From Viscum album (Eukaryota > Streptophyta > Magnoliopsida > Santalales > Viscaceae): 64,000 bases of DNA. Location: assembly GCA_963277665.1 (NCBI GenBank), contig OY728143.1:230383591-230447590 (forward strand). Direction: 5' to 3'. Each line of letters starts with the position of its first letter. Position 1 is the first letter of the stretch. Of the stretch, positions 13,331 to 26,207 are shown one piece after another. The position numbers and the translations under genes are program-made. Under the pieces are notes generated by a model that ran no database searches, was not told the DNA's origin, and saw nothing but the letters and a program-made list of their open reading frames with translations.

Positions 13331-16300
13331 AAGATAATCTTACATGATATCAATTATTGAGGTTGAAGTTTCTAATAATGTGGTGGATGGTACTTTAATC
13401 ATCTATATAATTTCATAAAAGATTTATACAAGTCTATTTCATCTCATTTTGTATACCATCCCTGTGTTCAATAAAATTAGATATTATATGTTCACCTTAA
13501 CAAGGATGTTCTTAGTAATGACTCATAGTGGAAACCAAATTACAAAAATGATGTGTTAAAAAATTCATATAATTATACATAAAAATTATTTAATTGATGA
13601 TTTTATCATCATACCTATTATTGATTTATATATAATCGTTTGTGCGGACTCAATTTTGAAATATAACGATAACATTTATTATAAAGATAAGAAAATTATA
13701 ATTCGTTCTGAAGGTATGAAATTTTTTTATCTTTTGAGGGGAGACATCATCATCATTGATTTATCTGGGTCCACTAATAGTAGATCCTCAAATTTTATTT
13801 ATTATAAATGAAGATAAAATATCATATATGGATGAGGAAATTAATCATCAAAATGTGGATGCACCTATTGTTTAAAAATATGTTGACGTATTTCTGGTTG
13901 ATTTACCGGGACATACTACAGTGTGAGAAGTTGAGTACTCTATTGATTTAATTCACGGTGAAAGAACTATATCGGATTGTCCATATAGAATGATCTATGT
14001 GGAATAAATGGAGATCAGGAGACAACTATCGGAATTGACTGATAATGTATTCATTCAACCTAGTGTTTCTCTATGGGTATCTTGGGTTCTCGTTTTCAAG
14101 GAGAAAGTGGTGTCAATGAGTTTGTTCATTGAATATAGGGAAATGAATTCTATTATAATAAAGAACAATTATCTTCAAACTTAAACTCTTGATTTACATT
14201 ATAAATATACCAAATCTCAATTTTTTGTTGAATATTTTCCTTTGATCAGGATAACATCAATTGAATGTGAGGACGCAATATATTCTAAAGAAAATTTTTT
14301 GAATGAGGTATAAAGATTATGTGTTTAAGGTATTTCTATTTGGAATGAATAATGCACCCTCTATTTTTATGGATCTAATTAACAGAGTGTTCTAGTAATA
14401 AGATGGAATTTTTTTGTGGTATTTATTGATTATATATTGATATATTCAAAAATATAGAAAGATTATTATAATCACTTGTGTGTTTTTTAGAGACTCGTAT
14501 TAGAAAAGAGTTATATGGGTAGTTTAGCATGTGTGAATTCTAGAATCAAACTAAATATTTTCTTGTACATATTGTCTCTAATGATTAAATCTCAGTTGAC
14601 CCTATGAAGAAAAAGGCAATCAATAAATGGCCTACATCAATAAACATAGATGAGGTACATAACATCATTGGTTTAGTTGCTCCCTATCAGTGTTTAATTC
14701 ATAATTATTTCCTGATTAGATAACCCATTAACAAAGCTTACCCATAAAGGGTTTCAGTTTATATCGACAAAAGAATGTGAAAAATATTTTGAAGATTTAA
14801 ATAGATTATTAGTGAATGATCTGATCATGACACTACAATAAAAAAAATATTGGATTTTTTATTTATGGAGAGGCATCAACTAAATAACATGGCTGTGTCC
14901 CTATACTGAATGATAGAGTTGTTCCATATGCATAACGAAAATTTAAAACTCATGAATAGAACTATCTAACTCATTATCTGGAGTTAGCATCCACAATCAT
15001 TTCTATGAATATACCGATACATTATCTCTATACTGATATATGTGAGATATAAATAGATAAGTAGTGTTTGAAATATATCCTCTCATAGATATAACTCTTC
15101 ATGATACAAAAGAGATGGATAAAGCTTCTAAAGGATTATTATTGATCAATACACTACCACACATGGATGGAAAATAAGGTAGAATAATATTTGATCAAGA
15201 AGGATCATGGAGTTCTAATCAAAATGTGAATTGAAAAGGATATTGTGTACAAGAATCTCGTAAATGTGGATATTAGGATTATCTAGGGTATTGAAACATC
15301 ACAAAATTTTGATATTTTTTCCAAATAATATTTATTGTAATGGATTAAATGTTCTCAATAAGAAGATGTAAATTTTTAATGGAAAATAATTGTTTGGAAT
15401 GATGAAATGTTTGCATGTTTTGTGTATGGTGAGGGAATTTTAAAATCGAAAAAAGATTTTATGTTTCCTATATATCCTAGTTATAAATGGAATTATTTGA
15501 TAAGGTCTATAGATAAAATTTATCTGTACACCCTAGTATCCCTATGATGTATTTTAATTTGAATGAACAATTCTTGTTGGATAATATGTAGTAGGAAATT
15601 ATGTATTATGTGTCAAGTTGTTTATTATTTCTATAGGTGAAGGATAAACACAACATCATAGATGATTTCTGACACCTATTCATATTGCTACATAGAAATG
15701 GGATTGTATTACTATAGATTGTGTAAATATATTTGGAACAAATCCATGAAATAATGATGAAATATGGGTAATTGATGATAGGCGTACCAAATTTGCATAT
15801 TCTTTCACTATAACGGTGGATTTTCCACAGGATTTACAGGAAAGAATCTATATTAATGAAGTTTTCAGACTCCATGGAGCACCTATTTCAGTTTTTTATT
15901 GTTGTGATCCATGATTTACATCGAAAATTAGGAAAGATTATAAGAAATCGAGGGATACTGATCCTTATTTGAGTAATTCTAATCACCCTCAAACTAACAT
16001 GATGTCATAAAGGATAATCTAGAAAACAAATGACAAGTTGAGATCATTATCACCTAAATCTTATAGAATACTGGATTATTATTTACCCTTTCTAGTGTTT
16101 TATTACACAAATATTTTCTATTTATGTATTAAAATGAAACCTTATAAAAAAATCAAGGTAAAGAGATGTCATACACCAACATATTGGGATCAAATTGGTG
16201 AAATGAAGCATGTATGAATACATTTTATGGATGAAAAAATTATAGAGATAAATACTATTCAAACACACATCAAAGAAGTACAAACTATTAAAAAGTACTA

Positions 16301-16760
16301 TTCTGATAAATTAAGGAATTATTTAGAGTATCAAGTGGGAGATAATGTGTTCATGAAGTTGTCTCCATGGAAGGGTGTTATACAATATCGAAAGAAAGTG
16401 AAACTGAGCCCTAGTAAAACTGGACCTTTTTAATTTTTATTAAGAATTGGTGTTGTGGATAATTATTTTGTGAATCCACTTAGCATTTATAAAGTAAAAT
16501 ATGTGTTCCACATGACATTATTATGTAAGTACATGCCAAACCCAACACAAGTTATCACTTAAAAAGGTATATAATTGGAACCTATTTTATCTTACTATGA
16601 AGAGCCTATTATAATTGTAGATACTAGAGAGCGGGTGTTGGCGAATTGGATGAATTTTCTAGTAAATTAACTTTGGAAGAATCATTAAATTGATGAGTAG
16701 ACATGGGAATTGGTTTAATTTATGATGAAGAACTACACAAATCATTTTATGAGGTGACAT
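13331..16760 (+). pseudogene. pol: Element B pol (protease, RT, RNase H, integrase), decayed
   Basis: Broken gypsy polyprotein in the order protease, RT, RNase H, integrase. Protease C-terminal part: near 13600-13730. RT: begins around 13900 with a DLPGHTTV segment and YSIDLIHGERTISDCPYRM; IQPSVSLWVSWVLVFKEK follows, and the catalytic box near 14422-14433 reads FIDY where FIDD is expected. RNase H: 14830-15290. Integrase: the second catalytic Asp is kept in the CCDP-stop-FTSK segment near 15905; the segment normally holding the catalytic Glu reads NMMS-stop-R. The best preserved part is the C-terminal tail at 16227-16433, including YQVGDNVFMKLSPWKGV and KLSPSKTGPF, then VFHMTLLCKYMPNPTQVI. 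Integrase before the 3' LTR identifies Ty3/gypsy, and the tail fits Tekay/Del. Catalytic losses and stops make it inactive. Confidence 0.85.
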
Positions 16761-16803
16761 TCATGAATTTTTTAGGATGGAATTTTACTGAATGTGGGTT
16801 GTA
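16761..16803 (+). other. Element B 3' end with polypurine-like tract
   Basis: After the last pol-like codons, AATGTGGGTTGTA (16791-16803) sits exactly where the GGGGAGAA polypurine tract of this lineage precedes the TGTAACACCC of the LTR. It would prime plus-strand synthesis. It is degenerate. Confidence 0.5.
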
Positions 16804-19128
16804 TGTAACCCTTTAAGAAATTAAAGTACCTATCCTTTAGCATTTAATGTCTTTAATAATTTATGCTTAACCCAACATCAAGTTTAAAGATATAAAATAT
16901 TATTATATTGAATTGTTTTAATAGTAATGTGATCATTATGAATAATAACATAGCCAATAGAATAGTAAAAATTGCATAATAAATTATAAATAAAATGTTG
17001 TCAATTTTAAATTAAAATATGGTACAGTTACATTATGGATTATTTAAATAATTGTTTATAAAAATAAAATATTAGGTGTGGGTAATTTTGGGAAATTTGA
17101 AAATTTATTTACAATTTTCGAATTAATAAATTATTTAAAAGAAAACAATTTCGTAAAATATTTTCATAAATTAATATTTCGGTTTCTTGTTATTATAATA
17201 TAATTTTTTGAGACCATAATGAAATATTTTATGTGTCATCAAAATAGTTTTAATATTAAATTTGGAATTTTTTTATTAAATTCATATTTTATTAAAAAAC
17301 TAAGAATATCATTTTTATAAAATTATGTAAATAAAATGATGTTCATTTATGAATTCGTCACGAAAAAAAATAATTACAGTGAATTTTGTGATTTTTCAAA
17401 AATATTAGATTTTTTTGTGTATAGTGAAATTTAGTAATTTATTATATTTAACAAATGCATAAATTATGGTGTTATAGATGATATTCAAATAATATAGGCC
17501 CATAATCTCTAAATATCCTTCATTATATTAATATATTTAGTTATAATTCTAACTATATTCATATTTGTTCTTCCAAAATAATAAATAGATGATAAAATAT
17601 ACAAAAACACTCATATCCTACACTATAAATACCATCCCTCACCACCTATTATCCTTACACATAAAAATCCATGAATCTTATTTATATTATGACCATTTAA
17701 TCTCCCAAAACTCTCCCCCATAATATCATATTTTTCTGGACTAACCCAAAAGGTCATTTCAATGTTCCATAATGAGGTTCCCAATATGAGGAATTCAAGA
17801 GCTAAAATCTTCCTTCGTTCTTATAATTTTCATTAAATTTCTTTTCATTTGTTATAATTCCCTCAAATACCATGTAAAAAGTGACATGATAAATCCATTA
17901 TAATTTATATTCAATAAATTTATTATCCTCCAACAATTCCATTTTCCTTTTAATTTTTTTAATGATCGAAATATAGTCGGTGAGGTGCCGATTTACCACC
18001 TTCATAGACAATGTGTTTTCGTTACAAAATTATACCATCAAAGATAGTCATTAAATAATTTTCTTCATTATAAATGACTATAATATATTTATTAAATCAT
18101 ATATATTCTTCTAAAACTTTAATTTTTATAAAATATTAATTAATCAAACAATACTAGTTTGTGCTGATTGAAAAAATACATAATACACTAAACAATTATC
18201 ACTAATGTCTTCTGTAACGATTAATCCTTGCCTCAAATAAGAAAATGACATATATAACCATTTTATCTCATCGGATATAATTAATGACATATAATTTCAA
18301 TTCTATAAAACATTTTACATTTTACATGATCCTCCATAAGTGTATAAAAGTTAAGTAATCATGAGAACTATGGAAAATAACACTCCCGAATGGTAAAATT
18401 TAATATCAGAACTCATAAAAGAGACCAGAAATAAACATAAAATTTTAATAATAAATTATATAAATATTTTTTATATTCTAAATAGAATAATTAATTAATA
18501 TATTTTCCTTTTTTAGTACATTATACAGAAGTTCAGAACACTCTCAAACATAAGTTAAGTGATTCTTACTGATCCTCCATTTTCAATCTATTTATGCACT
18601 CTCTCTCTTTACCCAAATTTAATTATTTTGAATATATTTATTATAAATTCTATGTATATAGTCATAACACATATATGGAGATCATTGTATATTTATTTTA
18701 TTGTAAATACTAGTTTTACAAGGTTCCCTTCTAAATTCTTCTCGATAAGGATACCTGAGTAATGGTTACTTCCTAATTTCATACCTATTTTCAAGTACCG
18801 TACATAATCTGACTTAAGACACCATTATTTTTATAAAATCAAAATTTTTTCATGATAAACTATTTTTGTTCATTCCTATTTTTTTAAAAAAAAATATGAA
18901 AAATATAAATGATTTTTCTAAATGAACTCTTCTTTGCAAAGTAAATGGGTATTTCTCTCAAGAATTCCCCAATGATTTAATTATATTGTTTTTATCTATG
19001 ATTTAGTGAGATTCATCTCTTATGATAATCATGTACCATATTTTATTCAATGGTTTATGATCAGTATGACTTTGAATTTTCTATCTTGAAACCATTCACT
19101 ACATTAGTCAGAATGGATAGTGATTATG
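16804..19128 (+). repeat. Element B 3' LTR, piece 1
   Basis: Starts TGTAACCC and aligns with 8709 to about 11037 of the 5' LTR. The last clear match is 'cagaatgg(a/t)tag(t)(g/t)att' at 19109-19128, against 11015-11035. Beyond that comes Sirevirus-type sequence. A TATA box lies at 17623-17631. Confidence 0.8.
17623..17631 (+). promoter_or_regulatory. TATA box, element B 3' LTR
   Basis: CTATAAATA, the counterpart of the box at 9535-9543. Confidence 0.55.
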
Positions 19129-19242
19129 TTAACATATTGGGAAATGTTGTTTACATTTCTTGGGTATATTTTTTCTCCATTTTACCTATTGAGGAAGTGT
19201 TGTTTTCAATAATACATAATGGTTTCATTTAAAGGGGGAGTT
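19129..19242 (+). mobile_element. Relic of the 3' end of another C-type element, with its polypurine tract
   Basis: This is not B LTR sequence. Its last ~55 bases match the sequence just inside C's own 3' LTR (28786-28837): 'aagtgttgttttcaataatacataatg' here against 'aagtgttattttcaaaaatacataatg' there, then AAAGGGGGAG here against AAAGGGAGTG. So the tract that should precede a 3' LTR lies upstream of C's 5' LTR. That is expected if this LTR was once shared by two tandem elements and the first was deleted. Confidence 0.7.
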
Positions 19243-19561
19243 TGTTGAGAACAATACTATATCTCTTTATGATAATTTTGATGCCCATAAATACCCTTAA
19301 TTATTTTCTAATGGTATTATTTGTTAAGTGTATTGTTGGAATTTATTATTCATTATATTTTTATTTCTGGATGATATATTTATGTTATTGAACAACGTGG
19401 TTTAATTAATAAAGTATTCTCATAAGTGTGTTCTGAAAACACTGTTCATTCTCTACATATTCAGGATTTGCTTAAGCATGTTCTGGAAACACTGTTCATA
19501 CCGTATGTATAGAAATGTCGTCTAAGGATGAAATACAGTGTATACATTATGTGTTATCAGA

Positions 19562-19680
19562 AAAGTATGGAAGAGGAACCCTACGTTAGAAAGGAACCCT
19601 ATGTTTAGGTTACTGAAAAATTATGGAAGAGGAGCCCTACGTTTGGAAGGAACCCTATGTTTAGGTTATTGAAAAAGTGT
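19562..19680 (+). repeat. Tandem duplication of ~56 bp in the C LTR
   Basis: Two adjacent copies of a unit containing 'tatggaagagga(a/g)ccctacgtt' and 'ggaaccctatgtttaggtta'. The 3' LTR has related copies at about 29159-29280. Confidence 0.7.
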
Positions 19681-19870
19681 GGAAGAAGAACTGTATGAAA
19701 GTTTTAATTGCTACATTTGTTTCTCAAAATTATAGTTCATCAAACTTAATTTTGTAAACAACCATACGTTCATAGAAAATTGTGGATCAATTACCTTTTG
19801 TTTGAATGCTTATGAAAGTATGGATCTTTTATCATACATTTGAAATTTGAAGATAAAAAGTATGGATGGA

Positions 19871-19966
19871 CAAACCTACGTTTGCGATTAACCATACATT
19901 GCCAACCCTACGTTTGTGATCAACCATACATTGCCAACCCTACGTATGTGATCAACCGTACGTTGA
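19871..19966 (+). repeat. 32-bp tandem repeat, three units, C 5' LTR
   Basis: Units 19871-19902, 19903-19934 and 19935-19966, of the form CAACCCTACGTTTGTG followed by ATCAACCATACATTGC. Most differences between units are CG against CA or TG. The same array stands in the 3' LTR at 29465-29560. Confidence 0.88.
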
Positions 19967-20900
19967 AAACCTTATGGTTGAAGGCGACGTCATCAAACTT
20001 ACGTTTATTATCTATGTTACGTTTAGAGGAAGCATATTGTACAACTCAACATTACATTTGGCATCAGAGAGTTTAAAGTCGATATTATTATGCAACGGTC
20101 AGCAGGTTGTTTATTAGGTTGATTTCAAGATGGATTTAAAGATGATTTTAAAATGTGTCTTTGATGAGTTCAGATCTATTTAATGATTGAATTAAAAATG
20201 AGTTTTTCTTGGAAAATTTAATGGGATGTTACGATAAGTCTTTAAATTCAAATGTTTGAATATCACATGTCAGAAGGTGACTTTTTTGGATCTAAAATTT
20301 ACAGGATAATTTATTGACATTACTATATAGATCTGATATTTTTTTCAAGCGGCATTAATCAATCATTTTTATAGAAAGGAAGAAAAATAGAGACTATCCA
20401 AAAACACAAAGATCTACTGATTCAAAATAACGACAAAGACTTGTTTATTGAAGAAGAAGAATCACGATAGAAGATTTACTCATTCTACATCGAAGATCAT
20501 TTGTGAATCTGCTACTACTAAAGTTGTGAGTTATAATTCTATATCTACTAAAGTAGGATATTCTCAGAACTACTCTTATTTTAAGATCATTATTTCTTAA
20601 GGCGACAATCCATCTACTGTCAATTGCATTCTGTTGCAATTGTGAAGAACAACTGGAAAGTATTTTAAAAAATACAGATACCTTTCTTTTCAATTCTCGA
20701 GTGATTGGCATCTCGTACTACACTGTGTAGGTTCTGTGATTGAACTAGAAGGCTTTGTTTTTCCATAGTTTGTAAAGGTGTCAGCTGCTTGTACACAATT
20801 GTGAAACGGTTTGTGGAAATGAGGACCATATAGTGAAAATCACCAAGCTCATGATGTAGAGCGTTGGTGGAGTGGACTAGGGGACTTCTGTTCCACGAAC

Positions 20901-20910
20901 CACTATATAT
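20901..20910 (+). promoter_or_regulatory. Possible TATA box, C 5' LTR
   Basis: CACTATATAT is kept in both LTRs (20901-20910 and 30491-30500). If it is the core promoter, the transcribed part of the LTR would be only about 120 bases; the true promoter could lie elsewhere. Confidence 0.3.
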
Positions 20911-21050
20911 CTTGTGTATCTACTATTTAAATTTCCACCTCATTAATTCATCTGATTAAAGTTAAAGGGTAGAAAATGATATTGCAATGAATTTTGAAAA
21001 GAAACAATTCACCCCATCTTGTGTATATTTAGTATAATCCGATCCAACAA

Positions 21051-21070
21051 TTGGTATCAGAGAATGAGCT
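21051..21070 (+). other. Element C primer binding site
   Basis: TTGGTATCAGAGAATGAGC follows the LTR end after one base. The first eleven bases are the perfect complement of the 3' end of initiator tRNA-Met, the usual copia/Sirevirus primer. Confidence 0.85.
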
Positions 21071-21117
21071 TTATGATAAAGCCTTAACAAGATGAAAGTG
21101 ATTATACACAGAAAAAG

Positions 21118-22660
21118 ATGAATGATACAAGAGAGGGAATGTCTATGGTCAGAGAACCATACATAAATGGAGAAATCTATGGATTCTGGAAGTCACAAAT
21201 GATTAACTATCTGAAAAACCTTTGATACAGTGTATATTCTAAGATTTTGACTCCAGATGAAATACCATAAAAACATGAAACATGGAGTGAAGCTTCTGAA
21301 GCAGAATATGATATCAAATCAAAGCTAATTAATGAAATTATATGTGGTCTATGACCTGATAAATTTAACAGAGTATCTCAATGCCCGACAACATAAGAAA
21401 TGTGGAAAACTGTTGTTGTTGCTTATGAAGGAACTAATAATATCAGTGAAATGAGATATGCTAATACTAAGCTTAAATACGATATATTCAGAATGTTTGA
21501 ATGTGAAAGTATTACTCAAATTAATGTATGATTGACAGAGATTTTTAGTAACATAACCGCCATGAGAGATCCCATTAAACAAGCTGATCAAGCTTTAAAA
21601 GTACTGAGAGTACTGCCTATAAGATGGAATGGAATCTCTACTGCAATTAGACAGTCAACACCAGTCAAATACTTAACAATGAGAGAACTAATTAGAACAC
21701 TAATGATGTATGAAGGTGAGAATCAAGATGATGCAAATGAGTATAAATTTTTTATTAAGAGAGATGACAATGCATTAAAAGTATCATCACAGAGAAAAAA
21801 CAGAAAGATAAATAAAATTGTAAAAGTGAAATCATAAATTTATGATTTAAGAAATTTTGAAGTGGAATTGGATCAGAAAGCCAAAAAATTCACTAAATTC
21901 TACAGAAATTAGAAGGGATTTAGAAAATCCTTCAAAAAGGATGACAAGTAAGTAAGATGTTATGAGTGCATGAAAATGTGGTACATCAGATCTGACTGTC
22001 CTCAGCTAAATGAAGTCAAGAAAAATAAAGTCTTCAAAAGAAATTATTATGAGCATAAGGACAAGAAAGTCATGAAAGCTATATAGAGTGTATCTTAAGT
22101 CTCCAGTAGAACTTCTAAATCAGACTCAGAAAAGGATGAAGCAAATATGAAAGCTAAAATGTTTTTTTATGGCAGAAACGGATGAGGTACAATCTTACTA
22201 ATCTTCTAACTCTAGTTTAGAGTCTAGTTACACTAATGATAAAATTGCATCCTACTGAAATATGCTTGAAGAACAATATGATTCTCTATTTATGAAGCAT
22301 AATACTTTAAATAACAGTCATAAGGCTATTTCTGATGAAAGATCTATAATGATGAAACAACATAAAGAGTTAACTGAAATGTATAACTCAATTAACACTA
22401 ATAATACAGACTATGAATCAATGAAAAAACACTACAAACTGAATTTGAAACTTATAAAAATTCATCCCTTGTTTTTACTAAAGGGGAAAACACCTAAAAT
22501 GAAATTCTTTGAAAAAATGTCATTAAATAGGAAATATTTGGAATTGGCAGCAAAGGTGAAAAACCTAAGCTGTACAAGAATTATTTTATTCCAAGTACAG
22601 AAAGAATAAATTGTAATTATTGTGGAACAAGGGTACATATTTCTAAAAACTGTTTCTTAA
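21118..22660 (+). pseudogene. gag: Element C gag with coiled coil and two zinc knuckles, decayed
   Basis: Gag forms the cytoplasmic virus-like particle and binds element RNA. Start chosen at the ATG at 21118, 48 bases after the primer site, opening MNDTREGMSM. One frame runs without any frameshift from there to the zinc knuckle at 21958-21999 (280 codons) but holds eight stop codons. It has the copia gag pattern: YGFWKSQMINYL early, EMRYANTKLKYDIF, then VLRVLPIRWNGISTAI. The first knuckle reads CYECMKMWYIRSDC, with Tyr where His is required. After a frameshift near a T-run at 22160, the region 22262-22609 looks like a coiled coil (EEQYDSLFMKHNTLNNSH, KEL..MYNSI), as in Sirevirus gag. A second knuckle, CNYCGTRVHISKNC at 22612-22653, is intact. 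Confidence 0.85.
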
Positions 22661-22740
22661 GACAACCCCAAATAAGCGGTATTAAGAATGATTTTGTAAC
22701 AAATAATTTATTTTACTCTTCTATAATAATAAAAGCAATG

Positions 22741-25700
22741 CAAGTCTGGATTCCCAGATCTTTGCTGGCTAACACCGCTGGACCCAAAAGAATATGGGTA
22801 CCAAAGAAAATTGGGAAAATGCTTTTGTAGGGAGTAGGTCACAAAATCAATAAGAACATATGGTGTATGGACAATGGATGCTCAAGGAATATGAGTGGAA
22901 ACTCATCAAATTTCTCTAAACTCACTCAAAAAGATAGTGGACTTGTCACACTTGGTTACAATGCCAAAGGGAAAATCATTGGTATTGGAACCGTTGGAGA
23001 ACCAGAAGCTGTCTAAATCAACAATGTACTTTATGTACATGGACTGAAACACAATCTCATAAGTATCTCTCAACAATGTGATTATGGTTATTCTATTGAT
23101 TTTTCTAACAATTGTTATTCTGTTTTCAAAAATAAACTTCATAAATTTAGATCACCTATAACTGAAAATGTGTATACCCTGGATTTAAATTCCTTGTGTA
23201 AACAACAAGTAAACATCCTAACTGCTAAAATAAATGAATCCAGGATCTGGCATAGAATACTTCGACATTGTAATGTATATTTTTTACATAGATTATCTAA
23301 GAAACAATTAGTTTTTGATTTTCCTAGTCTCAAATTTGAATGTGACAAATTCTGCGATGTATATCAACTTGGAAAGCAACACAAATAATCCTTCAAACAA
23401 GTTAACGAAATTGCTACATCTAAACATATAGAATTTATCCATATGGATATGTTTGGACCTTCAAGAGTAGAAAGCTTGGCTGGTAAATTATATGCATATA
23501 TTTTATTTGATGGATATTCTATATTTAAATGGATTTTCTTTTTAAAATTTAATAATGATGCTTTTAATTTATTTGAATGTTTTTGTAATGCTGTTCAAAA
23601 TAAAAAAAAATTAGAATAATTTTATTAAGAAGTGATCATGGTGGAGAATATGAGAATTTGGAAATTAATTCTTTTTGCTCAAATATGGTTATGAAAATAA
23701 CCTTCTCTCCACCAAGAACGCCTCAACCAAATGGAATTATTGAAAGAAAAAACAGGAATATTCAAGAAACAGCTAGGACTAGGGTAAATGAATAAAATAT
23801 TCCTGCCTATTTTTGGGAAGAAGTTATAAGCACATCCTGGTATATAATGAATAGTGTTTTTATTAGACCTATTCTAAAAAAGAAACCCTATGAACTTTGG
23901 AATAATAGAAAAACTAAAGTAAATTACTTTAAAGTTTTTGGATGCAAGGTTCACACCTTAAACACCAAATACAATCTTGGTAAGTTTGATCCAAAATATG
24001 ATTAAGACATTTTCATAGGACATTATTTTACTTAGAAAGCATATAGAGTCTATAATAAGATGTCAAGGATTATTGAAGAATCAATTCATGTGAAATTTGA
24101 TGAATTTGACCCCTTTGAGAAAAACACATCTCAAATGGATGAATCTAACTCCAATGATAACATGATACTTGAGAACTTGAAAAATGATTTCAAAAAATAT
24201 ATAAATGAAATTCAGTCCAGTTCAGATGAACATGCTACTAAAAAATCTATAAGTGTACTGCCTAGACAAACTAGAACCCTAATGAATCACCCTTTATAAA
24301 ATATAATAGGTGACTTAGACACAAGAAAAAAAACTAGATGAAATATAGGAAATCTGGTAGAATTTCATGCCTTTCTATCCCAATTAAAACCCAAATCTAT
24401 AGAAGAAGCCTTATATGATTAAAGCTCAATCATATCAATGCAAGACGAATTAAACCAGTTCAAAAAAATGATGTCTGGGGATTAGTTGAAAGACCAAAAA
24501 ATTATCCAGTGATAGGAAACAAATGGGTCTTTATAAATAAACAATATAATCAAGGAATAATAACTATAAATAAAGCTAGACTTATAGCTAAAGGATAAAA
24601 TCAGGAAGAAGGTATGTATTATGATGAGACATTTTCACCGATAGCTAGATTAGAAGAAATTAGAATATTTTTAGCTTATGCATCTCATATGAACTTTAAA
24701 TTATTTCAGATGGATGTTAAGTCTTCCTTTTTAAATGGTTATTTAGTGGAGGATGTTTATGCTGATCAACCTCCCAGTTTTGAAAATTTCACAAAAACTA
24801 GATTCTGTTTTTAAACATACTAAAACTCTTTATAGACTTAATCAAGAACCTAGAGCTTGGTATGAAAGATTAATATCTTTTCTATTGAAAAATTATTTTA
24901 CTGTTGGAATGGAAGATCCAATTTTTTTTAAGAAATCATTAAATTCTGATATTTTATTGGTTGAAATTTTTGTTGATGATGTAATTTTTGGATCAGTTAA
25001 TAAATACCTTTGTCATGAATTTCAAATCTAATGCAAATTTTTTTTTAAATGAGTGTGATGGGAGAATTAAATTTCTTTTCAGGACTTGTAATTTATCAAA
25101 AATATTTTGGAAATGTTTTAAATCAAAGAGAATACATTACTAATTTACTAAAGAAATTTGGACTTGAAAACAGCAAGACATATACAACTTCTATATATAC
25201 TAATATAAGACTTTATTTGGATGAAACTGGAAAATCAGTTGACAATAAGTTATATAGAGGTATGATTGGTAGTTTATTATATCTTACTGATAACAGGATA
25301 GATATAATGTATTCAGTATTTATTTGTGCAATATTTCAATGAAATCATAAAGAATCATGTTTAACTGTTGTTAAAAGAAATTTTAGATATTTAAAGGGAA
25401 GTGTTTTTCAATCTCTTCTTTATCCCAAAATGTTTGATTTTAATTTAATTTAATATTTAGATTCTGACTTTGGAAGTTGTAGATTAGATAGAAAAACCAC
25501 TTCAAGAACTTGTCACTCTTTAGGGAAATCCTTAGTGTCATGGTCAAGTAAGAAACAAAATTCAGTTGCCTTGTCAATAGCTGAGGCAGAATATGTTTTT
25601 TCTGGCAGTTGCTGTGAAAAAGTGTTGTGGATGAAAAACAATCTTATGGACTTTGGACTAAATTTTAATTATACACTTATTTTATGTGATAATACTAGTA

Positions 25701-25888
25701 ATATTAATATTTCAAAAAATCTTATTAATTATTCTAGGACTAAGAATATTGATATTAGACATCATTTTCTAAGAGATCATGTTCTTAAAAAGGATATATA
25801 TTTGGAATTTGTAAGTACTAAAATTCAATTATCTGATATTTTTACTAAACCACTTCCCACTACAGGGGATGATTTTATTAAGGGGTAG
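22741..25888 (+). pseudogene. pol: Element C pol (protease, integrase, RT, RNase H), decayed
   Basis: Copia-order polyprotein. Linker: QVWIPRSLL...RIWVPKK near 22741-22820. Protease: WCMDNGCSRNMSG at 22861, with Asn in place of Ser in the active DSG triad. Integrase: zinc region WHRILRH near 23250; catalytic Asp in HMDMFGP (23446), Asp in LRSDHGGEYEN (23634), Glu in NGIIERKN (23742), the last two spaced exactly D-35-E. A frameshift in an A-run at 23605 separates the first Asp from the others. RT: YDETFSPIARLEEIR, Asp in QMDVKSSFLNG (24713), and FVDD at 24969-24980. A frameshift near 24800 breaks it. RNase H: 25535-25888, well preserved, SWSSKKQNSVALSIAEAEY to DIFTKPLP. The ancestor copied element RNA and integrated the cDNA; this copy cannot. 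Confidence 0.92.
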
Positions 25889-26207
25889 AAAGGTTTATAA
25901 AATTTTAATTAATGTTTTACTATGCTGTTTCTTTATCTTAATAACGTTTTAAAATAAATTAGTTATTTTTTTTCAAATAGAATAAGTTTTTTCCCGTGCA
26001 ATCAATTTTATCGTTTTTTAATCCTAAGTAATAATTATTGATGACATGAGAATCAAGGCTGTCAAAAACCTTTATAATTCTGAATTGTTTCATTTCTACC
26101 AAAAAACCTTTCACACTCGCAACACTTTACCACTCTTTGTCCATTCTAACCTAAAAAAACATCCAAACCCTAATCCTCTTTCGAACCATCAGAGATTTCC
26201 CGTAGAA
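25889..26207 (+). other. Spacer between C pol and third ORF
   Basis: Non-coding. An upstream in-frame ATG at 26046 would extend the third ORF, but the stretch between it and 26208 reads as low-complexity sequence. Confidence 0.4.

Larger units (their letters stand above)
19243..21049 (+). repeat. Element C 5' LTR
   Basis: Starts TGTTGAGAACAATACT and ends TCCGATCCAACA, immediately before the primer site. Direct repeat of 28838-30643 along its whole length. It contains a 56-bp tandem duplication (19562-19680) and a 32-bp triplet repeat (19871-19966), both rich in TACGTT and TACATT words. A minus-strand open frame at 20445-20711 is incidental. Confidence 0.92.

Noticed and set aside
13331..16760. 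Endogenous pararetrovirus (caulimovirid) origin of the RT
   Set aside because: The sequence has an integrase and LTR pair and no movement-protein-like region, so it is a Ty3/gypsy retrotransposon.
20445..20711. 88-codon minus-strand open frame in the C 5' LTR
   Set aside because: LTR sequence; not kept open in the 3' LTR, where a different frame (30243-30503) happens to be open.
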